Part shown: piece by piece, positions 10,219 through 20,107 of the stretch | Position numbering within the stretch: the stretch's first letter is position 1 | Layout of the letters: every line of letters starts with the position of its first letter | Assembly (NCBI GenBank): GCA_037349105.1 | Contig: JAYJMM010000035.1 | Span: forward strand, 248,001-312,000 | From: Limnomonas spitsbergensis | Taxonomy: Eukaryota; Chlorophyta; Chlorophyceae; Chlamydomonadales | DNA length: 64,000 nucleotides | Direction: 5' to 3' | Made by a program: the position numbers and the translations under genes | The notes under the pieces: generated by a model | What the model was told of the DNA's origin: nothing | The model's input: only the letters and a program-made list of their open reading frames with translations | The model's database searches: none

Positions 10219-11853
10219 ATGACTCAAGTTACTCGGCTTGCAAAACAGAGTGTTGTAACTGATGTTGAGGGTGGGTCTCAGTCAGGGTCTGCTACATCAG
10301 TAGCCGCGCCCCAGAGAGCACCTGAACTGTCCCCTGCTGTGCACGTTTCAATGCCTTTTCCGGTGCACGAGCCCATGGCGCAGAATGCACCCGTGCATGT
10401 GCCTCTTGCGGACATCCCAGTATTCGTGCATGTTGCTGCTGTCGCCTCTGTCCCTCCTTCCAATGCTGCGCCTGTTCAGGGTGCATCTGTGAGGAGAGAA
10501 GGTCATGGTGTGGAATCTGGATCATCATATCCGCCGCCGCCACCGCCGCCGCCGCAAGTCCCAGCAAGGTCGGCTGGACAGATGCACAACGTACCAGTCT
10601 ACCCACAGTCTGGACGTTATGAAGATTCTGTGCCACGGATGCAAGGTTTGGCGTCCGTGTCGGAAGAGCCTGAAGGTGAAGGATCTGGGGGAAGCACCGG
10701 GGATGATGTCACCGCTGGAGAACCCCAAGCACATGGTAACCGCTTCACGGGACCTGCTGTATCACAGTATTTTCACACGGCTGTAGGCACTGAGCATTCC
10801 AATTGGAATACTCCTATCACTCAGGGCTTAGTTGGTTCTGGTCTGGATAGCACCCGGGTTAGAGCAGCTCTTGCCCAGAGACTGTTGCAGGAACATGATC
10901 GCCGGCAGCAAGGTGAGGAAGGAGCTAGAAACGCTTCGATGGTCACTGAGTCCCTGATGTCAGCCACCAGAGGTACGGTAGCTGCAACGTCCCAGGAACG
11001 CAGTCATCAAGAGCCGTTCCAGGAAGATCAGAGTAGGTTCAGGCCTGCTCAACAAGTACGTAGTGAGCCCACTTGGAATGGGTTCCAGTCTGCGTATTCA
11101 GGAGGAATGCATCACACGTTTCCACAAGCTGTGAGGGATTCAAGCCAAGGCCAGAGACAGCACCAGCAGTCTGGTCAAGGTCACGGGCAAGATCAGAATC
11201 AAGGTCAGTCGCAAGGGCAGGGCATGAATCAGAACCTGCGGTATGGACAGCAAGACCGAGGTGAGTTCCACGGTGGTGGGACGGGAACTGGCTATAGCCA
11301 AGGGCCAGCAAGAGGGAACCAACCACCTAATGGTGGACCACCTTCTGGTGGGGGTCAGCCTCCCGGTCACAGATGGGTGTCAAGACATGGTGTGTTGTTC
11401 GGGTCAGTAGACCCTGCTAGGAGTCATGCTCCTGCAGGAGGGGATCCTGGTGGACGCCCTGATTCAGAGAGTGCTACGCCGGGTCCATTGAATTGGCTGA
11501 CTGATGTCAAATTAGATGGGAAGACTGTGATTGCCTCGTCTAAGGTTGTTGAGTTTTCAGCGACTGAGAGTATAATCTCCCACAGGATATGGGAACGATC
11601 ACTCAGGTTGTTCTGGGGGAATAATGTTCACAGGTTGCACAACGCGGTGTCTGCTCAGGTGAGCATTATTATGAGCACGATTCTGCCAGCAGGGGTCGCT
11701 TTTCTCAAGAAGCACTTTGCTGAGCTAGAATATCTGTGCCCGAGTGCAATGCCGCCCATGGTGAGAGCCATTGAGGGAAGGGACGGCAGTACCAGGAATG
11801 ACTTCCTGCAGGATGGCATTCAAACCACCATGGGGGAATATGAGGAGGAATAA
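10219..11853 (+). CDS. Element B Gag, N-terminal and capsid-like part
   Basis: 544 residues. The first 360 are low complexity: a Pro run, and Gln/Gly-rich repeats around residues 300-350. A more ordered part follows from about residue 425 (WLTDVKLDGKTVIASSKVV, ERSLRLFWGNNVHRLHN, FLKKHFAELEYLCP), of the sort found in capsid regions. The continuation in another frame at 11,771 ends in a zinc knuckle, which supports Gag. The overlap of the two frames (11,771-11,853) marks a frame change, probably an indel since many others occur in this element. Confidence 0.6.
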   Translation: MTQVTRLAKQSVVTDVEGGSQSGSATSVAAPQRAPELSPAVHVSMPFPVHEPMAQNAPVHVPLADIPVFVHVAAVASVPPSNAAPVQGASVRREGHGVESGSSYPPPPPPPPQVPARSAGQMHNVPVYPQSGRYEDSVPRMQGLASVSEEPEGEGSGGSTGDDVTAGEPQAHGNRFTGPAVSQYFHTAVGTEHSNWNTPITQGLVGSGLDSTRVRAALAQRLLQEHDRRQQGEEGARNASMVTESLMSATRGTVAATSQERSHQEPFQEDQSRFRPAQQVRSEPTWNGFQSAYSGGMHHTFPQAVRDSSQGQRQHQQSGQGHGQDQNQGQSQGQGMNQNLRYGQQDRGEFHGGGTGTGYSQGPARGNQPPNGGPPSGGGQPPGHRWVSRHGVLFGSVDPARSHAPAGGDPGGRPDSESATPGPLNWLTDVKLDGKTVIASSKVVEFSATESIISHRIWERSLRLFWGNNVHRLHNAVSAQVSIIMSTILPAGVAFLKKHFAELEYLCPSAMPPMVRAIEGRDGSTRNDFLQDGIQTTMGEYEEE

Positions 11854-13123
11854 GATGATCCTGATGGGGGTCGAGGAGGCTGGGGTAAGGGAGTACGAGC
11901 CTTATCCATTACATGACGAGCCCTACAGCTTTATTGAAGCTCTGTTGATGGTAGCCAAGCGCTACCTCAACATTGCAACATCAGCCGAAATGGCCATTTG
12001 GACCCAGGGTTGCATCATGGGTAAGCAGAATCAGCTTGACAGGTCGGTACTCGTCAGCGAGAACCCCAGGCAGTTTGGGATCAGGTGTCTTTCAGTTTAC
12101 TCAGCGTTCCAGGGGTCTAACAAGATCGCTTACAATGGGACCATTGAGAGGACATATATTATTGATGTGATCATGCGAGGGGTCCCAGTGTACCTCCAAG
12201 AGGTGTGTGAGAGGGAACTTCAGGCTCTGGGCGTTGAAGATGACAACTTCAGCGTCCAGGCCAGTGTGATTATTGAGGCAATGCAGAATGCATATGAATA
12301 CCATGTGAGGATACAGGTCAGGAAGGGTATCAGGTATGAGGACCTGGCTGCAGAGGGGAGCAAAGATGCTGGTAGAAGAAACCAAAACTCTGGTCAGCAT
12401 GCTACACCTCGGAGTCACTCCACTGAGGTGAGATCAGGTGCAGAGGGTTACCCCAGCACAATGCACCCGCAACGCGGCCCGGGCGCAGGCTCATCCATGC
12501 CTTACCAGGCAGGAAGAGGAGGAGGTGGGTACAGCAATGTGCAGCGACCATCAGGATCGGGTTACCCTTCCAGCAGACCATTGGCAATTAAAAATTGTCA
12601 GATCTGCCACGGTGATCACCACTTGGATAAGTGTGAACAGCTGCATGCTTTCCTCGCGTCAGCAGCCAGAGGTAGGGCCATGGAAGCTGCAGAAAAGGGA
12701 CCAAAGTTTGCTGCAGCCAAAGCTGCAGTGGACGGTGCCCCCATGCCAACTGCTGCGGTGGCAAGGGCAAAAATGGATCCAGGTGAATTGCAAAGGGCAG
12801 TGCATTATGTGTCCTTGGGGCCTGATTACAGGCCAGAGGCAGAGGAGAAGTTCAATTTGGACAATCACTATGCCGCGTGTGCGGTAGAGGAGGAGCAGAG
12901 TGGGGTTAGGTTCCAACAGCAGGACCAAGGTGAGGACTATGAGCACAGAAATGATGCTGCCTACAGAAGACCAGGGCTTTATGCGCATGCAACAGAGTAC
13001 CGTGGTGAGGAAGTTCACAGTGCGCAGCTAGCTCAATACCCTGATGGGTGGGATGAGCCAGGTGACCCTGACCAGTGTCCTGGGGTTGAATCACAGGCAT
13101 GCTTCGGCTCCAATTACAACTGA
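11771..13123 (+). CDS. Element B Gag, C-terminal part with zinc-knuckle-like motif
   Basis: 450 residues, with real coding probably starting near 11,850 where the previous frame stops. A helical region (YSFIEALLMVAKRYLNIATSAEMAIW, FSVQASVIIEAMQNAYEYHVRI) precedes a Gly/Ser/Arg-rich linker. Then comes CQICHGDHHLDKC, a zinc-knuckle variant (C-x2-C-x3-H-x4-C). The tail is acidic and Tyr-rich. The position before the protease fits Gag nucleocapsid. Confidence 0.6.
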   Translation: MREGTAVPGMTSCRMAFKPPWGNMRRNKMILMGVEEAGVREYEPYPLHDEPYSFIEALLMVAKRYLNIATSAEMAIWTQGCIMGKQNQLDRSVLVSENPRQFGIRCLSVYSAFQGSNKIAYNGTIERTYIIDVIMRGVPVYLQEVCERELQALGVEDDNFSVQASVIIEAMQNAYEYHVRIQVRKGIRYEDLAAEGSKDAGRRNQNSGQHATPRSHSTEVRSGAEGYPSTMHPQRGPGAGSSMPYQAGRGGGGYSNVQRPSGSGYPSSRPLAIKNCQICHGDHHLDKCEQLHAFLASAARGRAMEAAEKGPKFAAAKAAVDGAPMPTAAVARAKMDPGELQRAVHYVSLGPDYRPEAEEKFNLDNHYAACAVEEEQSGVRFQQQDQGEDYEHRNDAAYRRPGLYAHATEYRGEEVHSAQLAQYPDGWDEPGDPDQCPGVESQACFGSNYN

Positions 13124-13156
13124 CATGGAGTCCCTGGCATCCATCACCTGACAGCT

Positions 13157-14134
13157 ATGGCTGCAGTATTAGGAAGTTTTCGAGATGACTTTGCTAAAAA
13201 GGGGTCTAAAAATTTTCCAGACGGGTTCCAGGGGAAATCCAGAGTCCCTGCCCCGGTTTCCATATTAGATACGCTAGTTACGTTTTCAGCAGTTGAGGAT
13301 GACTCGCGCAGGTCCCGCACAGTTTCAGCAGATCCATTTGTGGACAGAGGCGCAGCTTCTGCATCACGTTTTCAGACTGAAGTTCCGACGCATACGCATG
13401 GTCCAGGAACTCGATGGTCTGAGGTTAGGGTTCCGACGAATCGTCGCACATCTGTAATTGAACCTACTATATTATCTTCTGACGCTTCGCTAACAGTCAC
13501 TTCACAACGCTTACTGTTTGATCGATCTGCTTCATATCGTATGCCTACTGCTGCTGACCCTGAGCCTGAATCTTTCCTGGTGAGTAGTCTGCCTGCACCT
13601 GACCCTGTGCACATGAAAGCCCTCATTGCTAACGCATCGGATATCGGTGCTTACTTCCGTTCGCTTACAGGATCGTTGTTCTATTTTGCGAACCCTGAAG
13701 AGTCTCCAGGTGAGCAGGTTGGGTTGGTCTTTGATGGCGGCCCTAAACTGTTACCAGCAAAGGCCATGTTAGACTTCGGGTCCAATTGTCATTTGATTAC
13801 TGACAGAGAGGCGCATCGTCTTGGCATACCGGTTCTTCCTTACCCCATGAAATTGGCCACTAGTGGTGGCGTTGACACGATCAGGGGCATTACGCCTATT
13901 GTTACGATTTCGTATGGGGCAGGGGCGGCGGAACTTACTAGTGAGCATTGCTTTCTGGTCATTGCTTGGGCACCATCTACACCATCTCATTCGTTCACTG
14001 CGCTATTTGGGAACCTTGATAGCATTCATTTTCGAGCTATACACGATGTTGCTAGAGGCACCCTGACTTTCAGGCCAAACTGGTCTTCAGATGTCCTTGA
14101 GCTGCCAGTTTCAACTGTTAGATCTGATAGCTAG
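13157..14134 (+). CDS. Element B aspartic protease
   Basis: 325 residues. A Ser/Thr-rich N-terminal half leads to a retropepsin-like fold. LLPAKAMLDFGSNCHLITD (about residues 195-213) is the active-site strand, with D-F-G-S in place of D-T/S-G. Then LATSGGVDTIRGITPIVTI and a C-terminal ALFGNLDSIHF strand. It lies between gag and pol as expected. The Phe inside the active-site triplet is unusual and may reflect decay. Confidence 0.65.
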   Translation: MAAVLGSFRDDFAKKGSKNFPDGFQGKSRVPAPVSILDTLVTFSAVEDDSRRSRTVSADPFVDRGAASASRFQTEVPTHTHGPGTRWSEVRVPTNRRTSVIEPTILSSDASLTVTSQRLLFDRSASYRMPTAADPEPESFLVSSLPAPDPVHMKALIANASDIGAYFRSLTGSLFYFANPEESPGEQVGLVFDGGPKLLPAKAMLDFGSNCHLITDREAHRLGIPVLPYPMKLATSGGVDTIRGITPIVTISYGAGAAELTSEHCFLVIAWAPSTPSHSFTALFGNLDSIHFRAIHDVARGTLTFRPNWSSDVLELPVSTVRSDS

Positions 14135-14356
14135 ACTGTGCACATCACCTTTCAACTCTGCACGACTTCTTCGTGTAGAGTTGGGGGGGGAGTGTGCTGC
14201 TGATTGTGATGACTTGACCCAGTATTACGTCTCCTCAAATCACTTAACCTGTTGCCCTCCTGCTGATTGCTGTAGATCTACTCCCTCAAGTGAGTACCAG
14301 TCATCAAATTGACTACTCCCTGATTACGGTGTAGTGGACTCTGTTATTATTGTATA
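14135..14356 (+). promoter_or_regulatory. Spacer with conserved TCAAGTGAGTAC / TACGGTGTAGT words
   Basis: 222-bp gap between protease and the first accessory ORF. It carries a G8 tract (14,183-14,190), then TCAAGTGAGTAC (14,286-14,297) and TTACGGTGTAGT (14,324-14,335). Both words recur in the next spacer in the same order. The first contains a perfect GTGAGT splice-donor sequence. The role is unknown; it could be splicing or an internal promoter. Confidence 0.4.
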
Positions 14357-15283
14357 GTGATTCTTTGTATGATGCTGAGCGCCTCTGGTGCCTATCATCC
14401 TGCGCATATAGATATGAGGTCGGGGCTGATCTTTCTAGAACAACCACAGCATCGAACCTGGCTTGGGGAAGAACCCGAAATGGAACCAGGCATAGATGGC
14501 ATGGGTGTCACTGGCCAGCTACACAGATGGGCGGAAGACTTGGGACCTCCTTGTTACCATAATTCAGATATTGAGGTGGCAAACGAGATGGAGCTCTTGC
14601 CTCCATTATCGTTTTTCAACGAGCTTGAGGCGGAGGAGCAGGCCTTCATGGCCACGCTTTATGCTGATAAAGCAAAATCAGCTGCCAGATTTATTTCAAA
14701 TAAGCTGACCGTCATTACACATCAGCTTCGTTTCATCAGGGCAGCGTCTTTGAGTCAGAACGTCATGTACGCCATAGGTGCAGACTTCATTGACGTAATT
14801 TACGAGAGCTGGGACGGCCGGTTTGATAGCTGGGACGGACGGTTCAATGGCGGATTGATAACTCCATACCTTCAAGGAGTTGGCATAATCCCTCAGCTCG
14901 GCCTCATGCCTGATGGCGTCTCTGTAGCTAGAATGCACTTAGTTGATAGGGGCAGAGAAATTCTGACTCGTTTCGGCGATCATCTGCGTGGGCAATGGCT
15001 GCTTTACCTACAGCAGCGCATTACCTTGTACGATTGGTGCACGCAAATGATCGCACTGCAGCAGCCTCACTGGGATGACAGCTGGAACAATAGTTATCTG
15101 GCCTGGATGACACAGCATGGTCATCGGTTTGAGAAACCGAATGGCTACTATGGGCGATACCCTCATTTCTGGTTCACGGACATCATAGCACAACTGGAGC
15201 GGAACGTACCATATGGGCCACTTGAGCCTATGCCTCTCATCCTTGGTGACATCGTGTATGGTCAAGCACCTGCTCCAGTCTAG
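14357..15283 (+). CDS. Element B accessory ORF 1, unknown
   Basis: 308 residues with no recognised domain. The composition is that of a folded, aromatic-rich globular protein (WDGRFDSWDGRFNGG, GQWLLYLQQRITLYDWCTQ, YYGRYPHFWF). YESWDGRFDSWDGRF contains a short internal duplication. It lies between protease and RT, where Ty3 elements normally have nothing. The start Met is preceded by about 220 bp of spacer, so it may be separately expressed or a relic of a continuous polyprotein. Confidence 0.5.
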   Translation: MILCMMLSASGAYHPAHIDMRSGLIFLEQPQHRTWLGEEPEMEPGIDGMGVTGQLHRWAEDLGPPCYHNSDIEVANEMELLPPLSFFNELEAEEQAFMATLYADKAKSAARFISNKLTVITHQLRFIRAASLSQNVMYAIGADFIDVIYESWDGRFDSWDGRFNGGLITPYLQGVGIIPQLGLMPDGVSVARMHLVDRGREILTRFGDHLRGQWLLYLQQRITLYDWCTQMIALQQPHWDDSWNNSYLAWMTQHGHRFEKPNGYYGRYPHFWFTDIIAQLERNVPYGPLEPMPLILGDIVYGQAPAPV

Positions 15284-15436
15284 GTAATTGAACTGATATA
15301 TTAGCCTTTGTCTTTCAATTAATGCTTGCGCAGTTTCCAAGTACTTCAAGTGAGTACTTATGCGATCAACTATCATCGATCAACCACCGTCTAAATACGG
15401 TGTAGTTACTCGATTGACAACAGTAGTTATTTTGCC
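15284..15436 (+). promoter_or_regulatory. Second spacer with the same conserved words
   Basis: TCAAGTGAGTAC (15,346-15,357) and TACGGTGTAGT (15,396-15,405) repeat the words of the preceding spacer in the same order, with nearby GATCAAC and ATTGAC words. The following ATG at 15,437 begins the next open frame. Confidence 0.4.
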
Positions 15437-16180
15437 ATGAGAAGTCCTTCTCATGCCAGGATAACTTCTGGTGTGAATCTTGACAATCATAGGTTTAGGC
15501 AGGCTGCACAATTGTTGTCTGGAAGGGCTTACCGCCTGGAATATATTGGTGGTTCAGCTGTGTCTTGCATGTTCATAATTCCTGGCATGGGTGACACTGA
15601 ACTTAGCATTGAAGATGCTAGTGCACTGTACCCTTCTGCAGGGATAGCAGCAGATAAACCTGTTAGCAAATCCCTAGCGCAGTACCGCTTTGATGTAATC
15701 AAAGAGGTTATCAGGCTTCAGGATAACCGACTGCTGACCAGTATCACACGTCTAAAAGATGCTACTAGGGATGAACTTAACCAAGATTCCGATGCTTCTG
15801 AAGATCTTGCGTCTGACAGAATCTCTGATTTACGGGTGACATGCGAGAGTGCAAAATTAGACATCATCAGTCATCAGCGACTATTTGATTGGTACAAATA
15901 TATTGCCATGTCTGAGTTCGAATTCCCATTGCCCAGACAATTTGATGTTGCTTGGGAAACTGAGGCCAGCATAAAATGGCAATACTGCCCAACAGTAGAA
16001 CCTGTATCTGATGATGATGAGATTCTATTGAATAACCGTGACTTACATGTTTACAAAGAAAGACCTACTGATGTTCAGCAACCTGATGGCACATTTGATG
16101 TGCCAGTAAAATTCATCAGGCCCCCCTGGGTGTTTGGTGCTGGTCCCTCAAATAGACCAATCCCAACTCACTTATCCTAA
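15437..16180 (+). CDS. Element B accessory ORF 2, unknown
   Basis: 247 residues, unrecognised. The N-terminus is Arg/His-rich (MRSPSHARITSG), the middle is helical with an acidic run (DELNQDSDASEDLASDRISDL), and the C-terminus is Pro-rich (FIRPPWVFGAGPSN). Same strand and spacing style as the ORFs around it. No membrane segment or catalytic signature seen. Confidence 0.45.
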   Translation: MRSPSHARITSGVNLDNHRFRQAAQLLSGRAYRLEYIGGSAVSCMFIIPGMGDTELSIEDASALYPSAGIAADKPVSKSLAQYRFDVIKEVIRLQDNRLLTSITRLKDATRDELNQDSDASEDLASDRISDLRVTCESAKLDIISHQRLFDWYKYIAMSEFEFPLPRQFDVAWETEASIKWQYCPTVEPVSDDDEILLNNRDLHVYKERPTDVQQPDGTFDVPVKFIRPPWVFGAGPSNRPIPTHLS

Positions 16181-16296
16181 CATTTTTTTGGGGACGATTG
16201 TCCAGCACTCCTTCACTAATCAGTCACTGCTTTCAGCAATGACAGTTTAGTGGGGGGAAGAAGGTTGTCATTAAGTGCTGTTCATTATCCGATGAT

Positions 16297-17289
16297 GTGA
16301 TGACTAATTCTTATTACTTATCACACCCTCAGATGCCCAGACAGCCCAACCTCAGCAAGCCTGACCGCGACCATGCTCAGCGGGTCAGTGACAGGGCCAT
16401 CCTCAGCGACGGCTACAATATCATCAACGCACAGGCACGGATCCTGATCAAGGAGCGAGCAGCAGCTGCCGCCAGGCAGGAAGCTAGGCGCCGCAGCGCC
16501 GCGGCTTCTACCAAGCACAAGGCAACTGGCGGCGCCTCCGGCTCCAACGACAGCAGAGGTGAAATCCCGGCTGGCCGAAGGAGCCAGACTGAAGGGCTAA
16601 TGCAACCGCCTCAGGGCATGCATGGGGCCTGGAAGTCCGGTGGTGACGAGGCCCTTCCTCAAATGAAGGCGCCCAAACCACCGCTCAGCGATGCGGAGCG
16701 GAAACTGCGGAAGGAGTTAAAACAGCAAAGGAAGCTGAATAAGAAACAGCTCAAGGAGGGTATGCAGCAGGATGCGCTGGACCAGGACCTGGAGGCACAT
16801 CGGCTGTGTGCTATTCCCGAGGGCACTGTCAGTAAATCTGCTGCAAATGACCCCATGGATCTAGACGGCTCCTCAGCGGGGAACAAAATCAAGAAGGTGC
16901 AACAACGCAAGGATGCGGCGGGGGCCTCAGGTTCTCACGCCGCTCCTTCTGGCGCAGCGGCTTCTTCCAGGGAGTTGCGCAGCGCAGCCAGGGCCTACAC
17001 CCCTATCAACAGAACAGCCTTCAACTCCAGGGACGAGGACTACTTCCTGCAGCTTGAGGCTTGCCTCTCTAAGAAGGAGCTCGAAGAGGTCAAGGCCTTA
17101 TCAGAGGACAACGACAAGAACGGACTCCTGGACTTCTGGCGACTGTTCATCAAGACCTGCCAGTTCAAAAGCTACGAGAACCGACTACAGATCCTGGCAG
17201 ACCTCCATTTCAATGTAAATATGAACCTGGGAAATGAGCCTGGTGATGCGTGGCGGGTTTCAGGTCAGCCTAGGGATGGGGACTCGTGA
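16297..17289 (+). CDS. Element B accessory ORF 3, basic charged protein
   Basis: 330 residues, unrecognised. Very rich in Ala, Arg, Lys and Gln, with likely long helices (ARILIKERAAAAARQEARRR; LSDAERKLRKELKQQRKLNKK). A Ser/Gly/Ala linker (residues 60-240) is followed by a compact C-terminal part (EDYFLQLEACLSKKELEEV, LLDFWRLFIKTCQFKSYENRLQ). Base composition is GC-richer than the ORFs on either side, which could mean separate capture. A nucleic-acid-binding role is possible but not shown. Confidence 0.45.
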   Translation: MMTNSYYLSHPQMPRQPNLSKPDRDHAQRVSDRAILSDGYNIINAQARILIKERAAAAARQEARRRSAAASTKHKATGGASGSNDSRGEIPAGRRSQTEGLMQPPQGMHGAWKSGGDEALPQMKAPKPPLSDAERKLRKELKQQRKLNKKQLKEGMQQDALDQDLEAHRLCAIPEGTVSKSAANDPMDLDGSSAGNKIKKVQQRKDAAGASGSHAAPSGAAASSRELRSAARAYTPINRTAFNSRDEDYFLQLEACLSKKELEEVKALSEDNDKNGLLDFWRLFIKTCQFKSYENRLQILADLHFNVNMNLGNEPGDAWRVSGQPRDGDS

Positions 17290-17316
17290 AGTGTTGCGCA
17301 GGCTAGAAGTAGGAGT

Positions 17317-18174
17317 TTGCTTAACCTTGTCAGAAGGCGTCATCCTAATTTTCGACATGCGCATCCCCTCAGGGGCTCTGCTTATGTTGTTCCTCTGCAG
17401 AGCTTGGGTAACAAACCTAGGCTGCGTCGTGCTAGAGCTAGGGAACTTGCTCAACTGCGCGCCAAGCGTATTGCTATCCTTATTGAGTTCTGGGCCAAGA
17501 GAGTCAGGAGGTTCCGCAAGGCAAAGAGGATTACTGATGACAAGATCAAGGCTGAACAGCTTAGGTCTGACAGGTTGCGCAAGTTGACTTTGAAACTTGA
17601 TTCCTGTAAATCTGTGCGGTGTCCTGGTCCTGCAATAACTCGCAGAACGCAGCATCTCCATAGATTGCAACCCACTATAATGCAATGGCTCTTTTACCTC
17701 TGGATGATAGTCACAGCATTCATGTTCACACATGTTAACAGTATGAGAACTCACAATGCCCCAGCTCAGGTATTTGACTTAACTCGCAGCATTGCACGAG
17801 ACCAGTATTCAAGAGAAGTACTAGGACCTTCGCTGGTCACGCAGATAGGTACCTCTTACGCAGCAGGTATTCAGCATTACACAGACCCAGCCTTGTTGAA
17901 CGATCTATTGTCACCTGATGAGCTTCATGAGGGTGTCCCTATTGAGGGATCTTGGTCTTTAGATAATATGACACCTGACAGTCCAGCAGACCCTGTAGAA
18001 CCTGATAAACATTTCAAAATGGAACAAGGGTGGACACTGGGCAATCATGCTGATATAAGTGAGATTGAGAGGCAGCAGTTCCAGGATGAGCTGGGAGATA
18101 TTATCCAGGCGCAAAGTGCGTATAAATTGTCTGACTTGACAGGTCACGAAGGTTCAGTTCTTCCCTTACCATAG
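17317..18174 (+). CDS. Element B pol N-terminal region with a hydrophobic segment
   Basis: 285 residues. The N-terminal third is strongly basic (RRARARELAQLRAKRI, RVRRFRKAKRI). A hydrophobic stretch MQWLFYLWMIVTAFMFTHV (about residues 120-140) could span a membrane. The C-terminal part (DKHFKMEQGWTLGNHADISE) corresponds to VKTEEGWLLGKHPGFTEE at the start of element A pol, so this is the pol segment just ahead of RT. The stop at 18,172 and the new frame at 18,198 look like mutational breaks. Confidence 0.55.
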   Translation: MLNLVRRRHPNFRHAHPLRGSAYVVPLQSLGNKPRLRRARARELAQLRAKRIAILIEFWAKRVRRFRKAKRITDDKIKAEQLRSDRLRKLTLKLDSCKSVRCPGPAITRRTQHLHRLQPTIMQWLFYLWMIVTAFMFTHVNSMRTHNAPAQVFDLTRSIARDQYSREVLGPSLVTQIGTSYAAGIQHYTDPALLNDLLSPDELHEGVPIEGSWSLDNMTPDSPADPVEPDKHFKMEQGWTLGNHADISEIERQQFQDELGDIIQAQSAYKLSDLTGHEGSVLPLP

Positions 18175-18197
18175 GTCCCCCTGGAGAAACTATAACC

Positions 18198-19349
18198 TTG
18201 CCCCCACGCATTATTCTCAGAAAAGCTAGCAGGAGGTCGCCCATGGAGAAGGTAGTTATGGACGAACACATGATCCCTCTCATGGAAGCTGGATTTATCA
18301 GTGAGTGCCCTCGGCCCCTTATGATACATGAAGCTGTTATAGCTGCCAAAAATGATCTAGTGACTGGTGCATGGACCGATAAAAGATGTTGTATTAACTA
18401 TGGTAAAGCATCTGGAGGCATCACCGCATTTACACCTCCCGACGTGTACCCTTTACCCTTGCCTGAAGAGTTATTTGGAAGGACTGAGGGTTGCACTGCC
18501 TTTTCTGTTTGTGATATGAAATCAGGATTCGGTCAAACTGCCCTCTCTGAAGAGTGTAGGGACATGACTGCATTCTGGTGGAATGATAGGTGTTGGAAAA
18601 CTAACCGTAATACTTTTGGTCTCACCAATATGCCTGCCTACTTTCAGAGGGTTATGAATACCGTAATAACTGAAGCAGGTCTTGATCACTGCTGTGTATG
18701 TTTTATAGATGATGTCCTTGTCTTCACCAAAGATCTTGCGTCGCACAAAGCGGCGCTCAAAATCCTGTTTGCTGCCCTCAAAAAGTGTCAAATGAAGGTG
18801 CATCCAGGAAAATGCAAGTTTATGTTCAACAGTCTAGAGTACCTAGGTAACATGATTGGGACAACAGGTATTTCCCCTAGTGAGACAAAGGTCCTAGCAA
18901 TCAGGGCCTTACCCACGCCTACTACTGTGCATGAACTGCGCCGCGTGATTGGCTTTGCTAATTATTACCGGTGGTATGGCCCTAACTTTTCTGTTATCTC
19001 TAGCCCCCTTACAGAATTGTTTAAGAAGGACACTCCCTGGCTGTGGACAGCTGAGAGGGATAAAGCGTGGGAACACCTAAAAGATGAACTCTGCAAACCT
19101 GGTAACGCATTGCGCACAACTGATAAAAATCGCCGTGACATCCTTCACACAGATTGGTCCCAGAAAGGCATGTCAGCTGTACTGGGCCAGAAAGATGGTG
19201 ATGGGAAGGAATATTTGGTAGCCTGCATTAGCAGGACTTGCAATGTGCATGAGGCTAATTACGGGTCTTACAAGGGTGAAATGTTAGCCGCAATATGGGG
19301 AGTGAGAGCCTTCCGTTATTATCTGCTTGGGGCTAAAATACCGTTTTGA
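18198..19349 (+). CDS. Element B reverse transcriptase and start of RNase H
   Basis: 383 residues, recognisable as RT of the same family as element A. Fingers/palm show WTDKRCCINYGKASGG and FSVCDMKSGFGQTALSEE. NTFGLTNMPAYFQRVMN precedes the catalytic CFIDDVLVF box (Asp pair near residues 174-175). The thumb has LEYLGNMIGTTGISPSETKV and LRRVIGFANYYRWY. The RNase H domain begins with LHTDWSQKGMSAVLGQ and YKGEMLAAIWGVRAFRYYL, then a stop interrupts it. Confidence 0.88.
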   Translation: MPPRIILRKASRRSPMEKVVMDEHMIPLMEAGFISECPRPLMIHEAVIAAKNDLVTGAWTDKRCCINYGKASGGITAFTPPDVYPLPLPEELFGRTEGCTAFSVCDMKSGFGQTALSEECRDMTAFWWNDRCWKTNRNTFGLTNMPAYFQRVMNTVITEAGLDHCCVCFIDDVLVFTKDLASHKAALKILFAALKKCQMKVHPGKCKFMFNSLEYLGNMIGTTGISPSETKVLAIRALPTPTTVHELRRVIGFANYYRWYGPNFSVISSPLTELFKKDTPWLWTAERDKAWEHLKDELCKPGNALRTTDKNRRDILHTDWSQKGMSAVLGQKDGDGKEYLVACISRTCNVHEANYGSYKGEMLAAIWGVRAFRYYLLGAKIPF

Positions 19350-20068
19350 TAATAAGCGACCATAAAGGACTGTCTTGGTTAATGTCTAATAAAGAGTTAG
19401 AGGGGCAGTATGCCCGTTGGTCTGTCATGTTATCGCCATTCTCCTAGTATGAGCTTGAATACAAACCAGGTGTTAAACATATTGTTGCCGATGTCCCCAG
19501 CAGGTTCCCTGTTCAGTCAGATCTGGACTGGACAGGCACAAAGGAGAGTCACTTCGCGACTGCGTGGCCCTTTTACTACAACTCTGCATTCTGTGGATCA
19601 GGTGTAGACACTGACCTGACTGCTAATAGTTCTAAACGAGCGTATTCCCTCATGGCTGCGTGTTTGTCAAGGACGCCCCAGAGTGCAGTCCCGTGGGGTT
19701 TTGCCATAGAACCTTTCGGCCCTGCTATTGATCTGGATCCATCTTCTAGTAAAGAGCTAGAGGTTCCTGGGTTACAGGTAATTTCTGAGAATTCTGAAGT
19801 ATCTTTTCCTTTACCGACTGAATGGCCAGGACTACCTAGAACCCGAGCTATTTGGCCCTCTCCCACGTTTGGTCCATCTGTTACAAACCAGATTCATTCG
19901 TTAGCTACTACACTCATGCTTCCTAATGACATGGATGAAATGAGTTGCTGTAATGCATTTGATACTGCAGCTGCTTTTGATTTCGAAATTAATGGCATTT
20001 CTTCATTTTCTACTCGTATTCATGTGCCGCAGATGGATTCTATGTCTGAGAAACAGAAAGCATTGTGA
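19346..20068 (+). pseudogene. Element B RNase H end and linker, frame-broken
   Basis: After the stop at 19,349 a different frame continues RNase H with ISDHKGLSWLM and GQYARW. It is interrupted again, then gives YKPGVKHIVADVPSR, matching HRSGACHQNADIPSR of element A. A low-complexity linker (19,652-20,068) with no known fold leads to the methyltransferase. At least two breaks occur here, showing decay. Confidence 0.6.
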
Positions 20069-20107
20069 GGCACAGCTTCGTCACGTGTTGAAGAATGCCG
20101 CCTGCAT

